Both the position numbers and the translations under genes were made by a program. 64,000 nt of DNA, from contig CATIUR010000001.1 of NCBI GenBank assembly GCA_949592205.1, positions 212,976,250 to 213,040,249 on the forward strand, in the 5' to 3' direction. The notes below the pieces were generated by a model that saw only the letters and a program-made list of their open reading frames with translations, did not search any database and had not been told where the DNA came from. Below, one piece after another: positions 35,463-47,749 of the stretch. Numbering within the stretch: the stretch's first letter is position 1; each line of letters opens with the position of its first letter. Source of the stretch: Helichrysum umbraculigerum. Its lineage: Eukaryota > Streptophyta > Magnoliopsida > Asterales > Asteraceae.

Positions 35463-35978
35463 ATGAAGTTATTCTATCTCTTCATCTTTATCTCTTTAAA
35501 CATCCTTCAAAATCCATCAATAGTCATGGGAGATAGAAAGTTGATAGAGAACACATGCAAATCCACCCCATCATACAATTTATGCATGTCAACTCTTTTA
35601 TCAAACCCTAAGAGCACAAGAGGTGATATTAGTGATTTAGGACTTATCATGGTTGGAGCAACCAAAAATAAGGCAACTAAAGTCATTCAACATATTAAGT
35701 CTCTTTATACGGCTCATCCTGAGCTAAGACACTCATTAAATGAGTGTGCTCAAATATATATAGCCGTGGTGAAGGCAGTTGTGCCTTCAGCCGTTCAGGC
35801 CTTAGATGGTGGCCAACCAAAGTATGCGGAGGATGGGATGGCTGATACTGCGGTTGAGACTCAAGCTTGTGAGCGTTGTTTCAGTGGTCGTGGTCAGAAG
35901 TCGCCGTTAACACAAATGAATAAGGACATTGAAAATGTTGCGAACGTTGCTAGAGCTATTATTAGGATGTTACTATAA
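35463..35978 (+). CDS. Plant invertase/pectin methylesterase inhibitor (171 aa)
   Basis: A single-exon ORF with an N-terminal signal peptide (hydrophobic residues 3-16, likely cleavage near 22-23). The mature part is a PMEI domain (PF04043 type). The four conserved cysteines are visible: C32 and C41 in ENTCKSTPSYNLCMSTL, C95 in LNECAQIY and C136 in ETQACERCF; C139 is extra. The cysteines form two disulphides of a four-helix bundle. Such proteins work in the cell wall or vacuole and block either pectin methylesterase or acid invertase. LIENTCKSTPSYNLC and the general layout favour the invertase-inhibitor (C/VIF) branch, but sequence alone does not decide. The length is normal. The start is the first ATG after a TATA box and leader. 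Confidence 0.92.
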   Translation: MKLFYLFIFISLNILQNPSIVMGDRKLIENTCKSTPSYNLCMSTLLSNPKSTRGDISDLGLIMVGATKNKATKVIQHIKSLYTAHPELRHSLNECAQIYIAVVKAVVPSAVQALDGGQPKYAEDGMADTAVETQACERCFSGRGQKSPLTQMNKDIENVANVARAIIRMLL

Positions 35979-36955
35979 ATATGTTCCATCGTATTATGTT
36001 TTATTATCGTATACAGCGGTTTATGAGTTCATGATCGACTTTTGTCGTTACAACGCATATCTTATAATCTGATGTGCATGGCGTAAAATTTGGCCACCCT
36101 TAGTATTGTATGATCAATGATGGATACATAAAAATAACCATATTTAATTTAAATGCTTCTCTCCTATTGCATAGTCATAGTTAAATATTGTTAGGCATAT
36201 TTTGATATCCATTACACTGTACTATCTTAAAATATCGTGTTACTTTTAGTAGGTAATTTTCCATGAATTAGTAGAGTGCGCTCTCTCTATCTCTACAATT
36301 TGGGTTTTTTGGAGTATAGAGTACTAACACATCATTTTTATTTTCTTTTCAGTGTCATTATTTCTCCATTCGTCTAAGTTAAAGAGTACACTATGAAAAT
36401 TACAAAGTAATTAATGATAATCTCTACTAACTACACTACTCAACAATCAGATATATATCATCTTTATCGGAAGAAAAAAAATATAATAATAAAGTGGACG
36501 CTTCAAATGATACGGTATATGAAAATAAATAGTTCGTGGTAATAATTCAAGGAAAGAAACAAAGTCTATTTTGGATATTTTTAATACATGATTGGTTACT
36601 TATAGTTAAGGGTCCTTTTTTTTATTAATTAGTTTAGGCACATGTCACCCACTAATTAGGTTATCCTTTTAAAGTAGAGCTAACAATCATAAAATGTGGA
36701 CAAACGGGTCTAAAAGAAACCATCGTATTCATTCCCCTTTAACTTTTATGAACCTTTATTATCATTGCTGATAAGAATATGCTTTGGGAAAATATACATA
36801 AATCTTTTTCCAATTTTAATATCATTTTAAACATTTTTTTAACGGTGACGATGTAACTTTATATGTAGAATTGGAACGAGTTAATATATTCAGGTTACAT
36901 TTTAAAGATACTATGTTAAATAAGTATTGTATTCAAATAGTTACAACTCTCTAAA
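35979..36955. other. PMEI 3' flank, no further gene seen
   Basis: Non-coding AT-rich DNA; the transcript end is somewhere in the first few hundred bases. No supported features until the MITE at 36965. Confidence 0.6.
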
Positions 36956-36964
36956 TAAATTTGT

Positions 36965-37252
36965 GAGTAAATTATTTAAATCGTCCCCATGATTTTCAAT
37001 TTATTTCATACGTCGTCCCTAACTTTTAAAAAGTATTTAAATAGTTCAAATTTTGAAACTTTTGTTCATCAGTAGTCCAAAATGGACTACTGGTGAACAA
37101 AACTTTCACAAAAATAAATTATTTAAATAGTACATTTTGGATTATCTTTGAACAAAAGTTTCAAAAAATGGACTATTCAAGTACTTTTTGGAAGTCAGAG
37201 ACGACCTATGGAATAAATTGAAAACCAAGGGGACGATTTAAATAATTTACTC
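36965..37252. mobile_element. MULE-type MITE (288 bp)
   Basis: The outer 24 bp of the arms are perfectly inverted (GAGTAAATTATTTAAATCGT...), and similarity goes on for about 85 bp. A perfect 9-bp duplication TAAATTTGT flanks it (36956-36964, 37253-37261). Confidence 0.92.
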
Positions 37253-37767
37253 TAAATTTGTTTAAGAAGTTAATTAGTTTATTATATCATCGTTATTATA
37301 TATAAGTGTTATTATATATAAGTGTGTATGTGTATATACCTTGTGTAGTTATTACAAGTAATACATTATTTGTATATATTCAGATCTATTCTGATTAACT
37401 CTTTAATTGTTGTATGTAAAATAAAATAAATTATTCATTTATCAATTAGATATAAGCAACAGGCTAGTAGCTTATATGTTATCTTGTCTTGGGGGATAAA
37501 AGTAAGAATTTTGCTATTTGTAACCCTAAAGGCTATGTTTAAGAGATAAGTTCATGTTTAAACAGGTTGTATATCAGGTTGGTTGAGAGAAGTTATATTC
37601 AAGGGTGGATGGTTATTATTAAAGTACAAACGTTTAATGCGTGTCTGAATTTCTTATTTATAGCCCTAAGAGCTACGTATAGCATTTTCCAAAAAATAAA
37701 CGAATTCTTAAAAAGTATGCTTTTTGCTATGTCCTACTACACTTTGGTGCTCCGCTGCCCAAAAGAG

Positions 37768-38714
37768 CAATGTTTTGAAAACCGGTTCGAACCGGCCGGT
37801 TCGACCGGTTCGACCGGATCCGGAAGAGATACCGAGTGAGAATGGACCGGTTGTTGACTAGTTTGAGAATCGGATCAGACCGTTGACTTTTCCGGTTCAA
37901 CCGGGAATCGCTAAACCGGTTGAACCGGTTTTTATGTTTTTTTTTTTTTTCAGTTTTTAATAACTAATATTATTATTATTATTATTTACTTTATTAAAAA
38001 AAAGGTTTAAAAACTTTATTTGGTATACATATGTTATAACGGTTTATCTAATGATACTTTTTCAAGCAAATCATCGGAGAAATTGAAAGCGACCATGGTG
38101 GCGGCACTGCAACAGCGAGCATGGTGGTGGTAGTGGCGGCAACGAGCATGGTGGTGGTGGTGGGTAGCGACGGTGAGTATGGTGGTGGAGGTGCAATGAC
38201 GACGAGCATGGTGGTGGAGGGAGGAGGTGGCGGCGATGAGGATGGTGGTGGTGAAGGAGGCAGCGGCGGCGAGTATGGTGGTGGTGATAGCGGCAGCATA
38301 AGTGAGCATGATGGTGGTGGTTGCAATGTCCACGTTAATGTGAAAATTAAATGGAAGTTGTGTATACGTATGTTATAATAATAACTATCTAGTAAAAAGA
38401 AATAAATGAATTATTTGTTTGGGGGAAAGGAAAAGGTGAACCATCACCTTTATGTCACTGTATACGTAAGATGGAAGGTTGAAGTGTCAGGAAAGATTCG
38501 TACTCTTTTTAAATTTTTTAATCCCCTCTATTTAAATATAAGTAATATTCCCTGGTAACAAGTACAACATTATTATATTATAAATTGAAATATTGGCTGT
38601 TGATAGCTGCTGGAGCTACAAACGGTTCGATCGGGCGGTTGAACCGGCCGAACCGGTTCGACCGGAATCGGTCAGGTTCCCGAGTTGCTTAAAAAACCGA
38701 GTTTTAAAACATTG
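37768..38714. mobile_element. Non-autonomous hAT element (947 bp)
   Basis: The ends are CAATGTTTTGAAAACCGG and CCGAGTTTTAAAACATTG, flanked by a perfect 8-bp duplication CAAAAGAG (37760-37767, 38715-38722). Both subterminal regions are packed with CCGGTTCGACCGG-type motifs, as expected for transposase binding. No transposase ORF is present. The middle holds a GGTGGTGG-rich minisatellite (38094-38330). Confidence 0.93.
38094..38330. repeat. GAGCATGGTGGTGG minisatellite inside the hAT element
   Basis: Irregular units of about 35-48 bp built on (C)GAGCATGGTGGTGGTGG with GGCGGC and GACGG linkers. Several frames are open, but only because of the repeat. Confidence 0.85.
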
Positions 38715-38722
38715 CAAAAGAG

Positions 38723-39940
38723 AGATAAAAAGGAAAAAGGTTATTTTGACTTTTGAAACCAAAATAATTAGTTGAAAAGGAAATAAAAATTGTAGGTTAA
38801 TATATAAGTCTACTTAAATATTCGATCGAAATTATTATGATATAGTAATGGTTAAAAATTCAGAGAAATGAAATGACATATGTATTAGATCTAGTATTAG
38901 GTTTATATATTAAGGTGTATTTGATATGTACTTTAATTTGAATTAAATTATCGAATCAAATGACCGTTAATCTAGCAATATCGAGATAACTTAACAATTT
39001 TACATTGTCTATTCAAGTCTTGGTTTAAGTTTGGACTATTGTAAGGCCATTCCCAACCCAAAATGCAACTGATTAAAACTGACAGAGCCACGTCAGCGTC
39101 ACGTCATCTTTTTCAGAAAACTGACCGAAACCGACTGAAACTGACAGACCACTCCCATCCCTACTCCGTCACTTTAATTTTTGGGTCCCGCATTTACCAA
39201 TTTACCTTTCATTTTATACACACAAAATAAAAAAAACAATTGTTTGGGCCCACAAAAAAACCGACGGACAACTTCGGTTTACCGAAGGACGGAAACCGAC
39301 GGGAGCAACCGACGGACCGGTGCCATCCCTGTCGGTTCGTCGGTTGGGAGCCGACGTGAAGCGACGAGCTCGGTTGGGAGGCGTCTAAATGCTTGTGAAA
39401 AATGTATAGCGTGCAAATATTTGCTTTTCTTTAAAAATAGAAAAGAAAAAAAAAGGAAATGAGAGATAGCTAGTTATTAAATCTAATGTAAACGTGTTTT
39501 ATATATAGCTTGAAAAGCAATTAATGCGTATGACGGGATATAATAAATTTATAGTACTGGTTGTCCACGTCTTACTTTCTGTTGAAGACATGTGTTTGTT
39601 TTCCACAACCCATCAGCCCACACGACAACTACTACACCTGCCATTATCCATCCTCTTCACCTTTAATTTGTTACTAAAAAAGGATTAAATTTCATATCTA
39701 TCTATCTATCTTCTATCTATCTATCTATTTTATAAAAAGAGGTGCTTAATTACTGTTATTGTCTTTAGAAAATTACACATAAGCAATGAATAGTCTATGA
39801 CTATTTACTCAAAGAAAAAAAGGCATGGAAGATCTTTTAATATTTGAAGCCCATCACTCTGCAGTCTTCAACCTTTAGTAGTTGAAGTTAGTAGTTGAAG
39901 AGTAGTTGAAGACCCACTCCTATTTAGAAAGTTACTTGGT
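38723..39940. other. Intergenic, with one possible degraded MITE
   Basis: A segment at about 39044-39388 starts GGCCATTCCCAACC and ends GGTTGGGAGGC, with internal CCGACGG and CGGTTNACCG inverted repeats. It may be an old MULE MITE, but I see no target duplication. A TCTA microsatellite lies at 39696-39728. Confidence 0.45.
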
Positions 39941-39945
39941 CATAA

Positions 39946-40612
39946 GAGCACAAGGAGTGGAGGTGTTCTCGTTGGCGTTTTCCATTGAGAACGTTGTAGA
40001 TCAACGTTCACCCACACCTCCAAGCCGTTCTCGACAATGTTCTCACCGGCGTTTGGGGTCCGGCGTCTCCTCCCGAACACTGATCTTTTGCTTCTTTTTT
40101 CTTTTTCCTTTTTTTTTCTTTCCTTTTTTATATTGATTCAGTGAATAAATACCAAAAAATTTCGTTGTCTATATTGAGGAGTGTAGAACAAATGAAGTTC
40201 TGCTTTCTGTAAATGGAGGGAGGGATAAAAGTGGGGGGATGAAGATGAAGATGAAGGTAGAGTTAAAAAAAATAGAAGGTTTTGGGCTTTTATTGTATAT
40301 TGGCCTATTGGGTCAATCAATTTATTAGTGGGTCATTTTAAAAAATACCACATATAATGAAATTGAGGCGTATAGTGACTTGTAATTTTTTTTTTTAAAT
40401 TAATTAAAATGTTGTTTCAATTTGATTTATGTATTTTTTTTAATATTAATTTATACATTTAATTACATTAAAAAAACAAATAAAACAAATAATAAAAAAA
40501 CTCCAGAACACTGTCCAGAACACTGTTACCACTCTACAGAATCCTCACTCACAAGATTCTTCAGAACACTATCCTGAACACTGTGTTTAGACCGTCACCA
40601 CTCCGAGTGCTC
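39946..40612. mobile_element. Tourist-like element (667 bp)
   Basis: The ends are GAGCACAAGGAGTGG and CCACTCCGAGTGCTC, flanked by TAA on both sides (39943-39945, 40613-40615). Internal GTTCTCG/GAACACTG repeats. No transposase. Confidence 0.82.
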
Positions 40613-40615
40613 TAA

Positions 40616-43325
40616 AAGATCTTGGTGTCTTTCATTGTGAACTTTGAGAGTAAGACTTTTATGGAGATGTTGAAGAACTAGCTTTGCACTGCAGTTCCCA
40701 TCAATCGACTTTCTTGCTACATCATTTTATGGAGATGTAAGGGTGACAAACTATATCTATCTTATGCACACATTGTATTTACAAGGTTAATTTTCTTTGC
40801 TCTTTTTAATTTTCATATGATAGTTTTGTATCATGGTGTTTTCTGTTGCTGCAAATTGTAAAATCCAAATGTAGCAGGCTATGATCTGTTCATGAAATGT
40901 TGTCCAAGAAAGAGAGGTGTCATTTATTCATACAAAAATAGGTATTTATTTTTCAAGTTTTAATTCTATCAATACTTGGGTTGATGACTTGCTGCAAGTT
41001 TATGAGATCTAAGATTTCAACTAATTGTGTCATTGTGCGCATGTTTCTTATAAATGTGCATGGGGAATTCAAACCTTTTTGGTCAACATAATACGAGTAG
41101 TACAAAAGCATACCAGGCAGTAAAGTCAGTTAAAGCCCATGGATTAATTTATGGTGTTGTGAACAATAGATGTTGTGGTAGGAAAGTGAGAAAAGAAAAG
41201 TAAGTCACAACAAGATATGTGATGACAGTCATATATGACTTTAGTTTTCTTGTGTAATTTTGTGTTCTAATATACTGTATAAATCATGTACGTAATTAGC
41301 TTGAAGATTATTGTTCATGTACATCTGAGTTGAATCGGGTGGCCGGTACATAACTATATACTCTGTATTATGTTTTCTAAACGTTGGAGTTTATAAATTG
41401 TTCAACATGTTTTGGATTAATTTTTTTATCCCAATGAACTAAAAAAAGTATACAACATGTAACTGCTTTTAGTGTTAGTTTTGGTATAAACGTCACTAGC
41501 TTTTACATTTCTTCAATCTCGATCTATATATGTGTACGTTTTCTATATAAGTTTAATATATCACCTAAAAATATTTGCATGTTGTACATTTTTTGGTATA
41601 TGATTAGTGCAACACATCATATTATGTTTCAATACAACATTCTTATGTTTCTTATTTTTTTATAGAGTATTAATATAAATATAGAAATCTTAATGAACTG
41701 CTATATAACATAAGTAACTTGAAGTTGGCTGAAAAGACCACAGCGTTTAAGAAACTCATGTTATTAGTTATTGAAGTATTTAGCCAAATATCTAATGAGA
41801 TTTACTACTCTGCATTTAACTAATTTGATTTTCAGGTACACGATACCGATACCGATACCGATACCGGGAAGAGATTGTGATAAAGATGTGGTTAACATGA
41901 ATAAAGTGTACAATGTCTTAAGAAATAAAATTCCATTCTCCTGTTTGTGCAGAGCTCTAATGTGTAAATCTATTATATTGTCTTGTGCAAGTACACTACA
42001 CATATTAAATACAGGGTATCAAAACAAATTTGTTAAGGAGTTGCTTGTAACATTGTAGGCTTGTAGCATGTCAAATTTATCTACATAAAACTTTATCTAT
42101 ATATCGAAAATCAACTCTTAAGATTTCAAACAATTTAAAAAAAATAGCTAGAAATTTTAATTTTTTCAACGGCTCAGCACAGCCAAAAAGGCTTGCTAGT
42201 ATATATAACAAATAAATGTTATTGTTTAAAGTCTGTAAATAGACTCGAAATTTCCATTTAATATTGAAAAATACACCATTAATATACTTTAGTTTACTTT
42301 TTATTTTTAACATGTACTTATAAACACACATTCATCAATTGATCGACTCCTTATTTATATATAGAAACTTATAAAAATCTGTTTCAACTAATAAATCAAT
42401 CAAGATTCTTTATATGAGTTCCTTAATCTCCATATCAACTCAAATGTATATAGGGTGTGTTTGACATCACATTTTTAGGGAATTCGAAGATATTAAGATT
42501 CTACTTTTTAGAAGTTCAAGCTCTTTATCGATGAAATCCCTGTTTCACAAACCAAAATAAGAGGGGATCCATTTTAGAAGCTTTTCCAACTAGCTTCTAG
42601 AATCCACAAATGGATTCTCCAGCTCCAGCCACAATCTTGAGCCACCAGCTCTATATACCAAAATGAAACCATGTCACTTGATCCACCACAAACTCATCAT
42701 TTGAGAAGTCATTATTATGACTGTACGAGCATGTAAAAGATATTCAATCCTCTCCCAGCCTTTACCGACTGCTCTTACAGTCAACACGAGGATCAACATG
42801 ACTACACGAGGATGTAAATGGTCTGTTGTATACTTGTATGTATCCCATAGCAATATAGCATATCTCATCCACTTTAAAATTCGTGTAAAATTTGTTAATT
42901 CTACTTTTTACTGGAGTCATTATTTCAACATAACTAGACGAGGATGTAACTTATGCACATGCATATGGTATGAAACATTGTAGTATCAAAAGATCAAAAC
43001 TAAGGGTAAAGGTGTAAAACACTTGAACAGTCCTCTTAAACCAAACCAGTCCCAATTAGTCATTCAAAGGTTCTCTAATCTTTATATGTCAAAAGTTCAA
43101 GTTCTTTTAAAGATATGAGATATCAGTGTCTCACTTTGCTAAACTATAAATGATATGTAAAAGATTGTTCTCAACGATGAACAAAAACTGGATATAAGAT
43201 ACAAATTGAACCCTTTACATGAAAACCACACTCAACGACTCTTGAGAAGTACCGGCTACTGTACATGTGGTAGAACTTAGGTTACATCATTTAAAAGGCA
43301 AATTTACAGGAACCACAACAGAATG
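40616..43325. other. Intergenic, no gene seen
   Basis: A long AT-rich interval. It contains a short GATACC hexanucleotide repeat (41842-41866) and three dispersed ACGAGGATGTAA motifs (42709-42960). I see no coding, RNA or element structure that I can support. Confidence 0.55.
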
Positions 43326-44911
43326 TTAAAACATCGTTGAAGATTTAGAATTGGGTGAAATGGTCTCACTAGCAGATCGATTTAATTGATTCTGAATATC
43401 TAGTAAACCATTTCCGTCTGTTTGGGCCATGTGAGGAGAACCATGAAAACTTACACCAGAATTTCGACCTGAAATATACAATACAAAGATTATGGCTTCG
43501 TGACTCTGCCTCATCAGTTCACTATACCTTCAAAAGAATTTAAAAAAACAAAAAGAAAACAGAAATAAAATGCAAATGTATGGGCTAGCCTAGCAAGCTT
43601 ACAACTTTATCAACAAAAATGTTCTAATTAAAATAGCAAAATGCAGGGAACGGCAGGTCATCAAGGCGGATCTCAAGAATTTTCGACCAGGGTATGCAGT
43701 ACTTACAGATAATTCTCACAGATGTACTAAAATAACAAGTTTTCGTTATTCATATATTACAATCTTCTTTTCAATAATATGCATGTGCACCTAGTGGACC
43801 ATAAGAAAGACCAAAACAGAACTGACTAAGATCCAAAAAGGGAAGACATATTGTTAAAGATATTGGGGCAACTCTAGATATATGTACATGTAGGGCAGGT
43901 GTCATTCTGGTGGTTAAGGATTTATGGGCATTCACATGTAATGTTAAGCCAAAACTCGAATGCCCTACAGATTCAAGGAACCTGTTTTCATGTAGGGTTG
44001 GAAACATTCAGGTGGTTCACTATCTCTTGGCATTTCAGTGTCACATGCTATGTTATGCCAAATCTTGAATGCCGTATAATTAAAAAAAAAACAACATATT
44101 TCCGTGTAGGCCAGGCCCTTAATATCTTCCTCATTCTTTATAAGAAAAATGATAGGCAGGCTTAATTGTTGACCTAATGTCACACGAAATTTAGTTAACA
44201 TAGTGTTTAAAAGTGGGTCCTCTTTTAAACATACTGGATGATCAACCTGTGGCATTAGCCAATTGATTAGGCCTAAATATCGATACTATTGATACAAGTT
44301 ATATTTTCTTCAATACTAAAGCTATGTCCTCTGAGGTATTGAAGCTAAACATTTGTTAGTACTTGCAACTAAGAATTAACATGGATTCATGAAAGTAAAC
44401 AATGTCAAAACAAAATTAAATGATTACCTTGAAGAAGTATCACTAGGAAGAAGATGATGGTAAAAAGCATGGCAAAAAAGTTGCCATGTGACGACGATGA
44501 AGATGTGGATGTTGAGATCTTTAAGGCTTTCTTTTGCTTTAGTGCCTTCAGACGCTCAATTCTCGCCCGTTTGATCATGGCAATTTGAGCTAGCTCTTTA
44601 ATTAGCTTTTGATCAGAAGCACTCAATGACAAGCCACCATGAGGTCGAGGAGGTCTAGGTGGTTTCTTTGCACTTGAACCCTTTTTAGACTTCGTTTTAT
44701 TCTCCAAAGAACCCTCATTGATATTTAATGAATCCGTTTTAACTGAACTATCATCTACACTCGTTAATCCATCACATAACTTGATAAAAATTGTTTTTGC
44801 AAGTTTTTGATCCATATCAGGATCCAGGCACCCCTGGTCATTACTGTTAATTACACCATTACCACTCTCAAGATCACCGATATCTTCTTCTCTAGATGCC
44901 AAATGATCCAT
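43326..44911 (-). CDS. Two-exon plant protein with C-terminal membrane segment (208 aa)
   Basis: Exon 1 is 44428-44911 (ATG at 44911; donor CTTCTTCAAG|GTAATC) and exon 2 is 43326-43468 (acceptor TTGTATATTTCAG|GTCG). The joint is in phase and gives 208 residues. Visible parts are an acidic N-terminus, a basic stretch (NKTKSKKGSSAKK), a proline motif PPRPPRPHGG near 84-94, a charged helix (DQKLIKELAQIAMIKRARIE and RLKALKQKKALK), a Ser run, and a hydrophobic segment (FFAMLFTIIFFLVILLQ, 145-161). After that comes a polar tail from exon 2 (SGVSFHGSPHMAQT). It resembles a conserved plant family of unknown function with a single membrane anchor. If the intron is kept, the frame ends six residues after the Gly. 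Confidence 0.82.
43469..44427 (-). other. Intron with a diverged 102-bp tandem duplication
   Basis: The intron of the membrane-protein gene. Two blocks at about 43887-43968 and 43989-44078 align: both start CATGTAGGG, both contain TTCNGGTGGTT, and both end GCCAAANCTNGAATGCC. Confidence 0.75.
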
Positions 44912-45394
44912 TCAAACTTAAATTCTAATAAAACTTTTTCCGCTTTCTATTCACTTCAACTTCATAAAATTCTTGATTCTAACAGATACTCAAATCTATA
45001 AATCTATGCTCTTGAATCTCAAAACCTCGCTACGGAAACAATATCTTGAATGAAAGAAAAAGGAAATCAATTAGTATGTCAGCTCATACGAATAGAGACT
45101 CATTTATAGATGAATTAAAGAAATCCTTCAATTGAACTCAACTGAAAACAGTTGGCTTAAAATGTCAATCAACAGTTACCACGACGAAAGGAACAAATCT
45201 AGAGTTGACATTAATATTTATCATTTTATCACACAAACAAATAATTAAATACTCGAGAAGTAACCACAAAGCAAAGAACTATATTATCAACATCATAAAT
45301 TTTATTGCCAATTTCTCTCACTTGTTAGTCAAACTTTTAGCTAAGATAATAAAATGGGTACTTTTGCCTAACTTTAGGTGAAACAAAGCAGTCA

Positions 45395-45855
45395 GGGGGT
45401 GTTTAAGTAAGCTTATTGTCCTGGACTCCTGGCTTACCAGCTTATCAAAATGTAGAAAAAGCCAACAAAAATATAACATTCAGCTAAAACTAAACTTATC
45501 GACTTTTTAAAATTTTAATCAGGGGATGTTTGAGATGGCATTTGGGATTGCTTAGTTGTACGCACATTTTTTCTTAAAAAATATTCCTTAAGAAATAAGC
45601 AGATAAGCAGTTTTACGAAGAATTTTTGTTTTTAATTATGTGCGGTAAAAATAATCAATAAGCAGTTAAAATAAGCAATCCCAAACATCCCCGAGACTGC
45701 TTTTATGAGTGCTTATATTGCTTATTTTTATCGCAGATAAACAACACTCTTCTGAAAACTGCTTATAACTTTATAAGCACTTAAAAATAAGCACGTTGAG
45801 GCCTACTTATTTTCAAGTAGAAAACGCTTACAAATAATCAACTCCAAACAACCCC
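45395..45855. mobile_element. PIF/Harbinger-like MITE with a second element inside
   Basis: The ends are GGGGGTGTTTAAG and CCAAACAACCCC, flanked by TCA (45392-45394, 45856-45858). Inside, 45532-45692 has its own arms (GGGGATGTTTGAGATGG and CAATCCCAAACATCCCC), but without a matching 3-bp duplication. Confidence 0.6.
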
Positions 45856-45908
45856 TCATTCTTGAAACATGTTGAAGAAACTGAACGGAAAAAAAATATC
45901 AAAACTAA

Positions 45909-46576
45909 GAGTGTGTTTAGTTGAAGAAAAAGTGGTAATTTTCAAGAATTTTTTTCTAAGAAAAGTGGAAAATTAGAAAACTCGTTCAAAATGAGTATTT
46001 TCAAGAAAAAGGAAAAACCACTTTTCCATGTTATAACTAAGGGTGCGTTTGGTTACAGAAAAATTTCTCCATTTTTCATTTTTTCTTTTTCTAGGAAATG
46101 AGGAGTGTTTGGAAAATGCGTTCAAATGTGAGGGGTGGAGTTTTCCTTTTCCAAGAGAAAATAGAGATGAAAAGCTAGAGAACCATGAAAAGTAGTTTTC
46201 AACTTTTTAGTTATAAAAAGAAAAATAGAAATTTTCCTTTTCTTAAAAACGTTTTTTAGAAAACTTGAATTTGAACACATTTTCTAATTTTCTAGTTTTC
46301 TTAAAGAAGTTTTATGGAAAAGTAGAGGAGTTTTATGTAACTAAACGCAGCCTAAGAGATGGAAAACAAGGTTTTCCACTCCTCCACTTTTTTCCTTTAT
46401 ACCACTCCCTCCACTTTTCCAAAATTTTCCAAAACCTTTTAAGCTAAACTAGTTTTTCAAAATGGAAAATGCAATAACATTCGAACACATTTTCCAAATT
46501 TTCTATAGAATGAAAACTCTTTCCATTTCTTAGAAAATTAGAGATAGAAAATTTTAGAAAACAACTAAACACACCC
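45909..46576. mobile_element. Tourist-like MITE hosting another Tourist-like MITE
   Basis: The outer ends are GAGTGTGTTTAGTTG and CAACTAAACACACCC, flanked by TAA (45906-45908, 46577-46579). Without the nested copy it is about 353 bp. Confidence 0.85.
46041..46352. mobile_element. Nested Tourist-like MITE (312 bp)
   Basis: The ends are GGGTGCGTTTGGTTAC and GTAACTAAACGCAGCC, flanked by TAA (46038-46040, 46353-46355). It lies within the outer MITE at 45909-46576. Confidence 0.85.
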
Positions 46577-47008
46577 TAAAAGATTTAACCTAATATAGTA
46601 ATATAAACATCCGAAAATCAAAGTATATCATATTTTAATTTTAACCATAAACGTAAGCAAGCAAGGAACACGTGAACACAAAGTAAAGTGCATAAACAGA
46701 AACCAAAAATCAATTAATATAAACATGTAAGTACCGAAATAAAAATTAAAACACGGAGAAGAATTAAGTGTGATGCAATTCAGATTACAACAAATGCAAC
46801 GCGTAAAGTAATCAAACTCAATTAATTAAAAAATTAATTTAAATAATCCGCTTAATAATAAAATACACAGTGATGAAATTGGAAATTACCTTATGCGAAT
46901 TAAATTGAAGAATAGAAGAAAACCTAACATATGATAGTATAATTGGAACTGTAATTGTCTGCAACAAATAGAATGGGGGTGGGTTTTATTACACGACGGC
47001 TTTATATG

Positions 47009-47581
47009 GTTGGATGCGTGGACAACCGGGAAGGTGCTATTTTTTATTTTTATTTTTATTTTTATTAAAGGAAATTATTTAAGCATGTGTTTAAACTTTA
47101 AAGTGTGTAGAACATATGGTAGATTCGGGATCAATTTCGGCATCTTAAATAAAATTGTTTGTTTTTTATTAAATTGACTAAGGATAAGAATTTAATTTTA
47201 TAAAAACAGTGACTTCAAATTATATAATTTACCAATTTATTAAATAAAACTATTAAAAAAATGATAAGTATTATTTTAAAGCTTGATTTGTAATGTCTAA
47301 ACCGAGTGATATAACGTTGTATGGGTGAGTCATTTTATTGTTCGATCAATGTATAACTTAGAATGCATAGAGTACAAGTAAATAATGGCACATTAAACAT
47401 TTTTTGTTGTGCAGAAATTATTTGAAAGTTTTAATGTGGAGATTTTATTTGGGTCTACAAAAAGATCTCAATATATATATATTATTTGGATCCATGCCCC
47501 GTCGGTGGAGAACTAGGGTTGGGCCAGCCTATTAAATCATGGGTCATGTTAAATGTGCATAATTGAGTAGATAAATATATA
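47009..47581. other. Intergenic, no gene seen
   Basis: AT-rich DNA upstream of the membrane-protein gene. No supported feature. Confidence 0.55.
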
Positions 47582-47749
47582 CTACCTCCGTCCCATTTAA
47601 AATGTCCACATTATGTGATGTTCCATTATAAGTGTCTACTTTGATATTTAACCAATCAAAAAAGACTTTAGTAAGAATATTTGATCGGTGAAAAATATTG
47701 TTAGTGGAGAATCCTAAAACTACGTGCAAAGTCAAAGTGGACATAGTAG
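47582..47749. mobile_element. Stowaway-like MITE (168 bp, degenerate right end)
   Basis: It starts CTACCTCCGTCCCATTT after a TA and ends AAAGTGGACATAGTAG. The right-hand TA has become TT. GTCTACTTTGA and TCAAAGTGGAC give inner arms. Confidence 0.7.

Larger units (their letters stand above)
44912..47008 (-). promoter_or_regulatory. 5' leader, leader intron and promoter of the membrane-protein gene
   Basis: On the minus strand CATATAAA (47001-47008) is a good TATA box. A donor CATAAG|GTAATTTCC at 46890/46889 would end a first non-coding exon beginning near 46975. Possible acceptors (CTTTCATTCAAG, TATCTGTTAG) lie at about 44970-45045. The leader intron is filled with MITEs. Inferred from signals. 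Confidence 0.55.

Noticed and set aside
38034..38378. Overlapping ORFs on both strands of 85-99 codons
   Set aside because: They are open only because of the GGTGGTGG minisatellite in the hAT element; the translations are Thr/His, Pro/Ser or Gly runs.
39044..39388. MULE-like MITE with GGCCATTCCCAACC end
   Set aside because: The ends match only loosely and there is no target duplication; mentioned only as a possibility.
41771..42058. ORF with IPIPIPIP stretch
   Set aside because: It comes from a short GATACC repeat; no other coding evidence, and the opposite strand is equally open.
45532..45692. Independent Harbinger MITE inside the 45395-45855 element
   Set aside because: It has good inverted ends, but the flanks TCA and GAG do not match, so it may be an internal palindrome of the outer element.
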